This document shows, piece after piece, positions 1-10,373 of a DNA stretch of 64,000 nt. Positions within the stretch are counted from its first letter, which is position 1; the number at the start of each line of letters is the position of its first letter. The notes beneath the pieces were generated by a model that saw only the letters and a list, made by a program, of their open reading frames with translations, had not been told where the DNA came from and searched no databases. The DNA comes from Sepiola atlantica (taxonomy: Eukaryota; Mollusca; Cephalopoda; Sepiida; Sepiolidae). The DNA lies in assembly GCA_963556195.1 (NCBI GenBank), contig CAUVYP010001208.1:2666001-2730000 (forward strand), read 5' to 3'. A program made the position numbers and the translations under genes.

Positions 1-151
1 ACTTCCACATTTATTCGAATTGTGCAACGAAACTTTGCAGACAGTCGCGGACAGGCCTTTTCTACTGAAGTACCAAGTTTCAGAAGTGCAGCTCTTGTAC
101 TGCCGGAGATATGTCGATACAAACTGAATACGCAAAACATCAACAAAATTA
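1..151 (+). repeat. Partial monomer at window start (family c)
   Basis: Begins at about monomer position 37 and carries the c window (GACAGGCCTTTTC). It matches the monomer at 2937, consistent with the 2971-bp duplication. Confidence 0.9.
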
Positions 152-708
152 AGCGCGTTTTAAAGTTGATATCGCTTTTGTTTATAACTTCCACATTTAT
201 TCGAATTGTGCAACGAAACTTTGCACAGATTAGCGGAGTCACATTTTCTACTGAAGTACCAAGTTTCAGAAGTGCAGCTCTTGTACTGCCGGAGATATGT
301 CGATACAAACTGAATACGCAAAACATCAACAAAATTTAGCGCGTTTTAAAGTTGATATCGCTTTTGTTTATAACTTCCACATTTATTCGAATTGTGCAAC
401 GAAACTTTGCAGACAGTCGCGGAGACACATGTTCTACTGAAGTACCAAGTTTCAGAAGTGCAGCTCTTGTACTGCCGGAGATATGTCGATACAAACTGAA
501 TACGGCAACATCAACAAAATTTAGCGCGTTTTAAAGTTGATATCGCTTTTGTTTATAACTTCCACATTTATTCGAATTGTGCAACGAAACTTTGCAGACA
601 GTCGCGGACAGGCCTTTTCTACTGAAGTACAAAGTTTCAGAAGTGCAGCTCTTGTACTGCCGGAGATATGTCGATACAGACTGAATACGCAAAACATCAA
701 CAAAATTT

Positions 709-894
709 AGCGCGTTTTAAAGTTGATATCGCTTTTGTTTATAACTTCCACATTTATTCGAATTGTGCAACGAAACTTTGCACAGATTAGCGGATACACA
801 TTTTCTACTGAAGTACCAAGTTTCAGAAGTGCAGCTCTTGTACTGCCGGAGATATGTCGATACAAACTGAATACGCAAAATATCAACAAAATTT
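709..894 (+). repeat. Family h monomer, representative
   Basis: The left half of the window is a-type (CAGATTAG) but the right half reads GATACACATTTTC, and the tail reads AAAATATC instead of AAAACATC. Copies occur at 709, 3680, 15397, 18185 and 19301, always between a c and a d monomer. The family is confined to the first 20 kb and tags the c-h-d-a module. Confidence 0.85.
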
Positions 895-1080
895 AGCGCG
901 TTTTAAAGTTGATATCGCTTTTGTTTATAACTTCCACATTTATTCGAATTGTGCAACGAAACTTTGCAGACAGTCGCGGATAGGCCTTATCTACTGAAGT
1001 ACCAAGTTTCAGAAGTGCAGCTCTTGTACTGCCGGAGATATGTCGATACAAACTGAATACGCAAAACATCAACAAAATTT
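895..1080 (+). repeat. Family d monomer (StuI type), representative
   Basis: The window reads GACAGTCG then GATAGGCCTTATC, creating a StuI site (AGGCCT). Close relatives: family c has GACAGGCCTTTTC (523, 2937, 3494, 15211, 17442, 17999, 19115). A TTTTC variant of d occurs at 8698, 9815, 10188, 11118, 12235, 47019 and 63760. A CAGATAGG variant (called dL here) occurs at 24137, 26556, 28603, 32324, 34556, 38463, 40138, 40695, 41439, 42741 and 43299. Confidence 0.85.
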
Positions 1081-1130
1081 AGCGCGTTTTAAAGTTGATA
1101 TCGCTTTTGTTTATAACTTCCACATTTATT

Positions 1131-1147
1131 CGAATTGTGCAACGAAA
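1131..1147 (-). other. Half-match to the CENP-B box on the minus strand, example
   Basis: On the minus strand this 17-mer begins TTTCGTTG, which matches the first eight positions of the mammalian CENP-B box (YTTCGTTGGAARCGGGA). Two more positions (10 and 12) match, giving 10 of 17. The essential CGGG of the second half is absent (ATTC instead). It is present in nearly every monomer. I regard it as probably coincidental, since CENP-B boxes outside mammals are not well established. Confidence 0.2.
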
Positions 1148-1156
1148 CTTTGCACA
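1136..1156. other. 7-bp perfect inverted repeat with 7-nt loop, example
   Basis: TGTGCAA and TTGCACA are exact reverse complements separated by CGAAACT. The dyad recurs in monomers carrying CAGATTAG, for example again at 207-227. In GACAGTCG and GAGATAAG monomers the right arm becomes TTGCAGA, which leaves 5 bp of uninterrupted pairing plus a mismatch. The dyad overlaps the start of the variable window, so its state is tied to monomer family. No function is shown; it could form a small cruciform or bind a dimeric protein. Confidence 0.7.
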
Positions 1157-1177
1157 GATTAGCGGAGTCACATTTTC
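1155..1177 (+). other. Family-defining variable window (monomer positions 75-97), example
   Basis: Almost all family differences fall in this stretch of each monomer. Its left half has three states: CAGATTAG (a, b, h, j, k, z), GACAGTCG (c, d, e, f, i) and GAGATAAG (g). The first two differ at positions 75, 77, 79 and 81, which change together. The right half carries the finer differences CACATT, CACATG, CACATC, GACACATG, GGCACATT and AGGCCT. The flanking 50 or more bp on each side are nearly invariant. The layout recalls the short A/B-box window that separates monomer classes in primate alpha satellite. That is an analogy, not homology. Confidence 0.8.
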
Positions 1178-1263
1178 TACTGAAGTACCAAGTTTCAGAA
1201 GTGCAGCTCTTGTACTGCCGGAGATATGTCGATACAAACTGAATACGCAAAACATCAACAAAA

Positions 1264-1268
1264 TTTAG
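1264..1268. other. TTTAG monomer junction carrying the only in-frame stop on each strand, example
   Basis: In the long plus frame the stop is TAG; in the long minus frame it is TAA, read from TTA. The two overlap in these five bases. Because 186 is 62 codons, each full-length monomer shows one open frame on each strand, ending here. Where TTTAG has become TTAAG (about 149-153, 3120-3124, 45715-45718) both stops vanish at once and the frames run into the next monomer. The minus frames begin at TTG codons, with the first ATG two codons later. I do not consider these genes. Confidence 0.75.
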
Positions 1269-2007
1269 CCCGTTTTAAAGTTGATATCGCTTTTTTTTAT
1301 AACTTCCACATTTATTCGAATTGTGCAACGAAACTTTGCAGACAGTCGCGGAGACACATGTTCTACTGAAGTACCAAGTTTCAGAAGTGCAGCTCCTGTA
1401 CTGCCGGAGATATGTCGATACAAACTGAATACGCAAAACATCAACAAAATTTAGCGCGTTTTAAAGTTGATATCGCTTTTGTTTATAACTTCCACATTTA
1501 TTCGAATTGTGCAACGAAACTTTGCACAGATTAGCGGAGTCACATGTTCTACTGAAGTATTAAGTTTCAGAAGTGCAGCTCTTGTACTGCCGGAGATATG
1601 TCGATACAAACTGAATACGCAAAACATCAACAAAATTTAGCGCGTTTGAAAGTTGATATCGCTTTTGTTTATAACTTCCACATTTATTCGAATTGTGCAA
1701 CGAAACTTTGCAGACAGTCGCGGAGACACATGTTCTACTGAAGTACCAAGTTTCAGAAGTGCAGCTCTTGTACTGCCGGAGATATGTCGATACAAACTGA
1801 ATACGACAACATCAACAAAATTTAGCTCGTTTTAAAGTTGATATCGCTTTTGTTTATAACTTCCACATTTATTCGAATTGTGCAACGAAACTGCACAGAT
1901 TAGCGGAGTCACATGTTCTACTGAAGTACCAAGTTTCAGAAGTGCAGCTCTTGTACTGCCGGAGATATGTCGATACAAACTGAATACGCAAAACATCAAC
2001 AAAATTT

Positions 2008-2936
2008 AGCGCGTTTTAAAGTTGATATCGCTTTTGTTTATAACTTCCACATTTATTCGAATTGTGCAACGAAACTTTGCACAGATTAGCGGAGTCACAT
2101 GTTCTACTGAAGTACCAAGTTTCAGAAGTGCAGCTCTTGTACTGCCGGAGATATGTCGATACAAACTGAATACGCAAAACATCGACAAAATTTAGCGCGT
2201 TTTAAAGTTGATATCGCTTTTGTTTATAACTTCCACATTTATTCGAATTGTGCAACGAAACTTTGCACAGATTAGCGGAGTCACATTTTCTACTGAAGTA
2301 CCAAGTTTCAAAAGTGCAGCTCATGTACTGCCGGAGATATGTCGATACAAACTGAATACGCAAAACATCAACAAAATTTAGCGCGTTTTAAAGTTGATAT
2401 CGCTTTTGTTTATAACTTCCACATTTATTCGAATTGTGCAACGAAACTTTGCAGACAGTCGCGGAGACACATGTCTTACTGAAGTACCAAGTTTCAGAAG
2501 TGCAGCTCTTGTACTGCCGGAGATATGTCGATACAAACTGAATACGCAAAACATCAACAAAATTTAGCGCGTTTTAAAGTTGATATCGCTTTTGTTTATA
2601 ACTTCCACATTTATTCGAATTGTGCAACGAAACTTTGCACAGATTAGCGGAGTCACATTTTCTACTGAAGTACCAAGTTTCAGAAGTGCAGCTCTTGTAC
2701 TGCCGGAGATATGTCGATACAAACTGAATACGCAAAACATCAACAAAATTTAGCGCGTTTGAAAGTTGATATCACTTTTGTTTATAACTTCCACATTTAT
2801 TCGAATTGTGCAACGAAACTTTGCAGACAGTCGCGGAGACACATGTTCTACTGAAGTACCAAGTTTCAGAAGTGCAGCTTGTGTACTGCCGGAGATATGT
2901 CGATACAAACTGAATACGACAACATCAACAAAATTT
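2008..2936 (+). repeat. b-a-e-a-e segment between the two 16-mer copies
   Basis: Five monomers completing the first 16-mer unit. The a copy at 2194 has CTCATGTAC, shared with the copies at 16699 and 20231, which are likewise followed by e-a-e. The e at 2380 reads ATGTCTTAC. The e at 2752 starts with GCGTTTGAAAG, a change also seen before the e copies at 1639, 4610, 17257, 17814 and 20789. Confidence 0.75.
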
Positions 2937-4980
2937 AGCGCGTTTTAAAGTTGATATCGCTTTTGTTTATAACTTCCACATTTATTCGAATTGTGCAACG
3001 AAACTTTGCAGACAGTCGCGGACAGGCCTTTTCTACTGAAGTACCAAGTTTCAGAAGTGCAGCTCTTGTACTGCCGGAGATATGTCGATACAAACTGAAT
3101 ACGCAAAACATCAACAAAATTAAGCGCGTTTTAAAGTTGATATCGCTTTTGTTTATAACTTCCACATTTATTCGAATTGTGCAACGAAACTTTGCACAGA
3201 TTAGCGGAGTCACATTTTCTACTGAAGTACCAAGTTTCAGAAGTGCAGCTCTTGTACTGCCGGAGATATGTCGATACAAACTGAATACGCAAAACATCAA
3301 CAAAATTTAGCGCGTTTTAAAGTTGATATCGCTTTTGTTTATAACTTCCACATTTATTCGAATTGTGCAACGAAACTTTGCAGACAGTCGCGGAGACACA
3401 TGTTCTACTGAAGTACCAAGTTTCAACAGTGCAGCTCTTGTACTGCCGGAGATATGTCGATACAAACTGAATACGACAACATCAACAAAATTTAGCGCGT
3501 TTTAAAGTTTATATCGCTTTTGTTTATAACTTCCACATTTATTCGAATTGTGCAACGAAACTTTGCAGACAGTCGCGGACAGGCCTTTTCTACTGAAGTA
3601 CAAAGTTTCAGAAGTGCAGCTCTTGTACTGCCGGAGATATGTCGATACAGACTGAATACGCAAAACATCAACAAAATTTAGCGCGTTTTAAAGTTGATAT
3701 CGCTTTTGTTTATAACTTCCACATTTATTCGAATTGTGCAACGAAACTTTGCACAGATTAGCGGATACACATTTTCTACTGAAGTACCAAGTTTCTGAAG
3801 TGCAGCTCTTGTACTGCCCAAGATATGTCGATACAAACTGAATACGCAAAATATCAACAAAATTTAGCGCGTTTTAAAGTTGATATCGCTTTTGTTTATA
3901 ACTTCCACATTTATTCGAATTGTGCAACGAAACTTTGCAGACAGTCGCGGATAGGCCTTATCTACTGAAGTACCAAGTTTCAGAAGTGCAGCTCTTGTAC
4001 TGCCGGAGATATGTCGATACAAACTGAATACGCAAAACATCAACAAAATTTAGCGCGTTTTAAAGTTGATATCGCTTTTGTTTATAACTTCCACATTTAT
4101 TCGAATTGTGCAACGAAACTTTGCACAGATTAGCGGAGTCACATTTTCTACTGAAGTACCAAGTTTCAGAAGTGCAGCTCTTGTACTGCCGGAGATATGT
4201 CGATACAAACTGAATACGCAAAACATCAACAAAATTTAGCCCGTTTTAAAGTTGATATCGCTTTTGTTTATAACTTCCACATTTATTCGAATTGTGCAAC
4301 GAAACTTTGCAGACAGTCGCGGAGACACATGTTCTACTGAAGTACCAAGTTTCAGAAGTGCAGCTCCTGTACTGCCGGAGATATGTCGATACAAACTGAA
4401 TACGCAAAACATCAACAAAATTTAGCGCGTTTTGAAGTTGATATCGCTTTTGTTTATAACTTCCACATTTATTCGAATTGTGCAACGAAACTTTGCACAG
4501 ATTAGCGGAGTCACATGTTCTACTGAAGTACCAAGTTTCAGAAGTGCAGCTCTTGTACTGCCGGAGATATGTCGATACAAACTGAATACGCAAAACATCA
4601 ACAAAATTTAGCGCGTTTGAAAGTTGATATCGCTTTTGTTTATAACTTCCACATTTATTCGAATTGTGCAACGAAACTTTGCAGACAGTCGCGGAGACAC
4701 ATGTTCTACTGAAGTACCAAGTTTCAGAAATGCAGCTCTTGTACTGCCGGAGATATGTCGATACAAACTGAATACGACAACATCAACAAAATTTAGCTCG
4801 TTTTAAAGTTGATATCGCTTTTGTTTATAACTTCCACATTTATTCGAATTGTGCAACGAAACTTTGCACATATTAGCGGAGTCACATGTTCTACTGAAGT
4901 ACCAAGTTTCAGAAGTGCAGCTCTTGTACTGCCGGAGATATGTCGATACAAACTGAATACGCAAAACATCAACAAAATTT
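2937..4980 (+). repeat. 16-mer HOR, right copy (first 11 monomers)
   Basis: Same order as the left copy (c-a-e-c-h-d-a-e-b-e-b). Private changes include TTTATATCGC near 3508, which destroys the EcoRV site, and CCCAAGATATG near 3818. The match ends at 4981, where the next monomers are an ACTATC-tailed b and then g, unlike the left copy. Confidence 0.85.
3494..4237 (+). repeat. c-h-d-a module, copy 2
   Basis: Lies within the right 16-mer copy and is nearly identical to copy 1. Confidence 0.85.
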
Positions 4981-6282
4981 AGCGCGTTTTAAAGTTGATA
5001 TCGCTTTTGTTTATAACTTCCACATTTATTCGAATTGTGCAACGAAACTTTGCACAGATTAGCGGAGTCACATGTTCTACTGAAGTACCAAGTTTCAGAA
5101 GTGCAGCTCTTGTACTGCCGAAGATATGTCGATACAAACTGAATACGCAAACTATCAACAAAATTTAGTGCGATTTAAAGTTGATATCGCTTTTGTTTAT
5201 AACTTCACCATTCTTTAGAATTGTGCAACGAAACTTTGCAGAGATAAGCGGAGTCACATGCTCTACTGAAGTACTAAGATTCAGAAGTGCAGCTCTTGTA
5301 CTGCCGGAGATATGTCGATACAAACTGAATACGCAAAACATCAACAAAATTTAGCCCGTTTTAAAGTTGATATCGCTTTTGTTTATAACTTCCACATTTA
5401 TTCGAATTGTGCAACGAAACTTTGCAGACAGTCGCGGAGGCACATTTTCTACTGAAGTACCAAGTTTCAGAAGTGCAGCTCTTTTACTGCCGGAGATATG
5501 TCGATACAAACTGAATACGCAAAACATCGACAAAATTTAGCGCGTTTTAAAGTTGATATCGCTTTTGTTTATAACTTCCACATTTATTCGAATTGTGCAA
5601 CGAAACTTTGCACAGATTAGCGGAGTCACATTTTCTACTGAAGTACCAAGTTTCAGAAGTGCAGCTCTTGTACTGCCGGAGATATGTCGATACAAACTGA
5701 ATACGCAAAACATCAACAAAATTTAGCGCGTTTTAAAGTTGATATCGCTTTTGTTTATAACTTCCACATTTATTCGAATTGTGCAACGAAACTTTGCAGA
5801 CAGTCGCGGAGGCACATTTTCTACTGAAGTACCAAGTTTCAGAAGTGCAGCTCTTGTACTGCCGGAGATATGTCGATACTAACTGAATACGCAAAACATC
5901 AACAAAATTTAGCGCGTTTTAAAGTTGATATCGCTTTTGTTTATAACTTCCACATTTATTCGAATTGTGCAACGAAACTTTGCACAGATTAGCGGAGTCA
6001 CATGTTCTACTGAAGTACCAAGTTTCAGAAGTGCAGCTTGTGTACTGCCGGGGATATGTCGATACAAACTGAATACGCAAAACATCGACAAAATTTAGTG
6101 CGATTTAAAGTTGATATCGCTTTTGTTTATAACTTCACCATTCTTTAGAATTGTGCAACGAAACTTTGCAGAGATAAGCGGAGTCACATGCTCTACTGAA
6201 GTACCAAGTTTAAGAAGTGCAGCTCTTTTACTGCCGGAGATATGTCGATACAAACTGAATACGCAAAACATCGACAAAATTT
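4981..6282 (+). repeat. Mixed block b-g-f-a-f-b-g
   Basis: Seven monomers including the first two g copies (5167, 6097). The f at 5725 carries GATACTAACTG, shared with the f at 13351, evidence of a common source 7.6 kb away. The b at 5911 has GCTTGTGTACTG, shared with 7954 and 10374. Confidence 0.8.
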
Positions 6283-7953
6283 AGCGCGTTTTAAAGTTGA
6301 TATCGCTTTTGTTTATAACTTCCACATTTATTCGAATTGTGCAACGAAACTTAGCACAGATTAGCGGGGTAACATTTTCTACTGAAGTACCAAGTTTCAG
6401 AAGTGCAGCTATTGTACTGCCGGAGATATGTCGATACAAACTGAATACGCAAAACATCGACACAATTTAGCGCGTTTTAAAGTTGATATCGCTTTTGTTT
6501 ATAACTTCCACATTTATTCGAATTGTGCAACGAAACTTTGCACAGATTAGCGGAGTCACATTTTCTACTGAAGTACCAAGTATCAGAAGTGCAGCTCTTG
6601 TACTGCCGGAGATATGTCGATACAAACTGAATACGCAAAACATCAACAAAATTTAGCGCGTTTTAAAGTTGATATCGCTTTTGTTTATAACTTCCACATT
6701 TATTCGAATTGTGAACGAAACTTTGCAGACAGTCGCGGATAGGCCTTATCTACTGAAGTACCAAATTTCAGAAGTGCAGCTCTTTTACTGCCGGAGATAT
6801 GTCGATACAAACTGAATACGCAAAACATCGACAAAATTTAGCGCGTTTTAAAGTTGATATCGCTTTTGTTTATAACTTCCACATTTATTCGAATTGTGCA
6901 ACGAAACTTTGCACAGATTAGCGGAGTAACATTTTCTACTGAAGTACGCAGTTTCAGAAGTGCAGCTCTTGTACTGCCGGAGATATGTCGATACAAACTG
7001 AATACGCAAAACATCGACAAAATTTAGCGCGTTTTAAAGTTGATATCGCTTTTGTTTATAACTTCCACATTTATTCGAATTGTGCAACGAAACTTTGCAC
7101 AGATTAGCGGAGTCACATTTTCTACTGAAGTACCAAGTTTCAGAAGTGCAGCTCTTGTACTGCCGGAGATATGTCGATACAAACTGAATACGCAAAACAT
7201 CAACAAAATTTAGCGCGTTTTAAAGTTGATATCGCTTTTGTTTATAACTTCCACATTTATTCGAATTGTGCAACGAACTTTGCAGACAGTCGCGGATAGG
7301 CCTTTTCCACTGAAGTACCAAGTTTCAGAAGTGCAGCTCTTGTACTGCCGGAGATATGTCGATACAAACTGAATACGCAAAACATCAACAAAATTTAGCG
7401 CGTTTTAAAGTTGATATCGCTTTTGTTTATAACTTCCACATTTATTCGAATTGTGCAACGAAACTTTGCAGACAGTCGCGGAGACACATGTTCTACTGAA
7501 GTACCAAGTTTCAGAAGTGCAGCTCTTTTACTGCCGGAGATATGTCGATACAAACTGAATACGCAAAACATCGACAAAATTTAGCGCGTTTTAAAGTTGA
7601 TATCGCTTTTGTTTATAACTTCAACATTTATTCGAATTGTGCAACGAAACTTTGCACAGATTAGCGGAGTCACATTTTCTACTGAAGTACCAAGTTTCAG
7701 AAGTGCAGCTCTTGTACTGCCGGAGATATGTCGATACAAACTGAATACGCAAAACATCAACAAAATTTAGCGCGTTTTAAAGTTGATATCGCTTTTGTTT
7801 ATAACTTCCACATTTATTCGAATTGTGAACGAAACTTTGCAGACAGTCGCGGATAGGCCTTATCTACTGAAGTACCAAGTTTCAGAAGTGCAGCTCTTGT
7901 ACTGCCGGAGATATGTCGATACAAACTGAATACGCAAAACATCAACAAAATTT
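6283..7953 (+). repeat. 557-bp trimer repeated three times
   Basis: Order a-a-d, a-a-d, e-a-d, starting at 6283, 6840 and 7397. Each trimer is 186+186+185 bp. The d monomers at 6655 and 7769 lack one base at GTGAACG. The d at 7212 lacks a different base (CAACGAACTTT). The e at 7397 replaces an expected a. Confidence 0.8.
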
Positions 7954-10373
7954 AGCGCGTTTTAAAGTTGATATCGCTTTTGTTTATAACTTCCACATTT
8001 ATTCGAATTGTGCAACGAAACTTTGCACAGACTAGCGGAGTCACATGTTCTACTGAAGTACCAAGTTTCAGAAGTGCAGCTTGTGTACTGCCGGAGATAT
8101 GTCGATACAAACTGAATACGTAAAACATCGACAAAATTTAGTGCGATTTAAAGTTGATATCGCTTTTGTTTATAACTTCACCATTCTTTAGAATTGTGCA
8201 ACGAAACTTTGCAGAGATAAGCGGAGTCACATGCTCTACTGAAGTACCAAGTTTCAGAAGTGCAGCTCTTTTACTGCCGGAGATATGTCGATACAAACTG
8301 AATACGCAAAACATCGACAAAATTTAGCGCGTTTTAAAGTTGATATCGCTTTTGTTTATAACTTCCACATTTATTCGAATTGTGCAACGAAACTTAGCAC
8401 AGATTAGCGGAGTAACATTTTCTACTGAAGTACCAAGTTTCAGAAGTGCAGCTCTTGTACTGCCGGAGATATGTCGATACAAACTGAATACGCAAAACAT
8501 CGACAAAAGTTAGCGCGTTTTAAAGTTGATATCGCTTTTGTTTATAACTTCCACATTTATTCGAATTGTGCAACGAAACTTTGCACAGATTAGCGGAGTC
8601 ACATTTTCTACTGAAGTACCAAGTTTCAGAAGTGCAGCTCTTGTACTGCCGGAGATATGTCGATACAAACTGAATACGCAAAACATCAACAAAATTTAGC
8701 GCGTTTTAAAGTTGATATCGCTTTTGTTTATAACTTCCACATTTATTCGAATTGTGCAACGAAACTTTGCAGACAGTCGCGGATAGGCCTTTTCTACTGA
8801 AGTACCAAGTTTCAGAAGTGCAGCTCTTGTACTGCCGGAGATATGTCGATACAAACTGAATACGCAAAACATCAACAAAATTTAGCGCGTTTTAAAGTTG
8901 ATATCGCTTTTGTTTATAACTTCCACATTTATTCGAATTGTGCAACGAAACTTTGCACAGATTAGCGGATTCACATTTTACTACTGAAGTACCAAGTTTC
9001 AGAAGTGCAGCTCTTGTACTGCCGGAGATATGTCGATACAAACTGAATACGCAAAACATCAACAAAATTTAGCCCGTTTTAAAGTTGATATCGCTTTTGT
9101 TTATAACTTCCACATTTATTCGAATTGTGCAACGAAACTTTGCAGACAGTCGCGGAGGCACATTTTCTACTGAAGTACCAAGTTTCAGAAGTGCAGCTCT
9201 TGTACTGCCGGAGATATGTCGATACAAACTGAATACGCAAAACATCAACAAAATTTAGCGCGTTTTAAAGTTGATATCGCTTTTGTTTATAACTTCCACA
9301 TTTATTCGAATTGTGCAACGAAACTTTGCACAGATTAGCGGAGTCACATGTTCTACTGAAGTACCAAGTTTCAGAAGTGCAGCTCTTGTACTGCCGGAGA
9401 TATGTCGATACAAACTGAATACGCAAAACATCAACAAAATTTAGCGCGTTTTCAAGTTGATATCGCTTTTGTTTATAACTTCCACATTTATTCGAATTGT
9501 GCAACGAAACTTTGCACAGATTAGCGGAGTCACATGTTCTACTGAAGTACCAAGTTTCAGAAGTGCAGCTCTTGTACTGCCGGAGATATGTCGATACAAA
9601 CTGAATACGCAAACTATCAACAAAATTTAGTGCGATTTAAAGTTGATATCGCTTTTGTTTATAACTTCACCATTCTTTAGAATTGTGCAACGAAACTTTG
9701 AAGAGATAAGCGGAGTCACATGCTCTACTGAAGTACTAAGTTTCAGAAGTGCAGCTCTTGTACTGCCGGAAGTTTGTCGATACAAACTGAATACGCAAAA
9801 CATCAACAAAATTTAGCGCGTTTTAAAGTTGATATCGCTTTTGTTTATAACTTCCACATTTATTCGAATTGTGCAACGAAACTTTGCAGACAGTCGCGGA
9901 TAGGCCTTTTCCACTGAAGTACCAAGTTTCAGAAGTGCAGCTCTTGTACTGCCGGAGATATGTCGATACAAACTGAATACGCAAAACACTAACAAAATTT
10001 AGCGCGTTTTAAAGTTGATATCGCTTTTGTTTATAACTTCCACATTTATTCGAATTGTGCAACGAAACTTTGCACAGATTAGCGGAGTCACATTTTACTA
10101 CTGAAGTACCAAGTTTCAGAAGTGCAGCTCTTGTACTGCCGGAGATATGTCGATACAAACTGAATACGCAAAACATCAACAAAATTTAGCGCGTTTTAAA
10201 GTTGATATCGCTTTTGTTTATAACTTCCACATTTATTCGAATTGTGCAACGAAACTTTGCAGACAGTCGCGGATAGGCCTTTTCTACTGAAGTACCAAGT
10301 TTCAGAAGTGCAGCTCTTGTACTGCCGGAGATATGTCGATACAAACTGAATACGCAAAACATCAACAAAATTT
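7954..10373 (+). repeat. 13-mer HOR, copy 1 (2420 bp)
   Basis: Order b-g-a-a-d-z-f-b-b-g-d-z-d. Diagnostic features shared with copy 2 include GCTTGTGTACTG in the first b, CTTAGCACA in the a after g, ACTATC in the second of the paired b copies, and GGAAGTTTGTC in the second g (near 9776). Eleven monomers are 186 bp and two (z) are 187 bp. Confidence 0.9.

Larger units (their letters stand above)
523..1266 (+). repeat. c-h-d-a module, copy 1
   Basis: Four monomers (744 bp) in the order c-h-d-a. The same block recurs at 3494, 15211, 17999 and 19115. Confidence 0.85.
1081..1266 (+). repeat. Reference monomer (family a), matches the consensus
   Basis: This 186-bp copy matches the apparent consensus at every position, so monomer position equals coordinate minus 1080. 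It is about 37% G+C (69 of 186 by count). Landmarks in order: AGCGCGTTTT start; an EcoRV site GATATC at 17-22; a BstBI site TTCGAA near position 50; a 7-bp inverted repeat at 56-76; the variable window at 75-97, here CAGATTAG followed by CACATTTTC; a conserved 3' part containing two GTAC sites and GTCGATAC; and an AAAATTT tail. Family a is the commonest type and occurs in every part of the window. Confidence 0.9.
1..2007 (+). repeat. 16-mer HOR, left copy (visible part)
   Basis: Order c-a-e-c-h-d-a-e-b-e-b. It aligns with 2972-4980 at an offset of 2971 bp (16 monomers). Shared private features include the TTAAG junction near 151/3122, the 185-bp e monomers, AAAGTACAAAG in the c monomer and CTCCTGTAC in the second e. 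The left copy has a 2-bp deletion in the monomer at 1824 (ACTGCACAG) that the right copy lacks. Divergence is visible as scattered substitutions. Confidence 0.85.

Noticed and set aside
1131..1147. Functional CENP-B box
   Set aside because: Only 10 of 17 positions match and the essential CGGG core is missing. Kept as a low-interest finding and not as a binding site.
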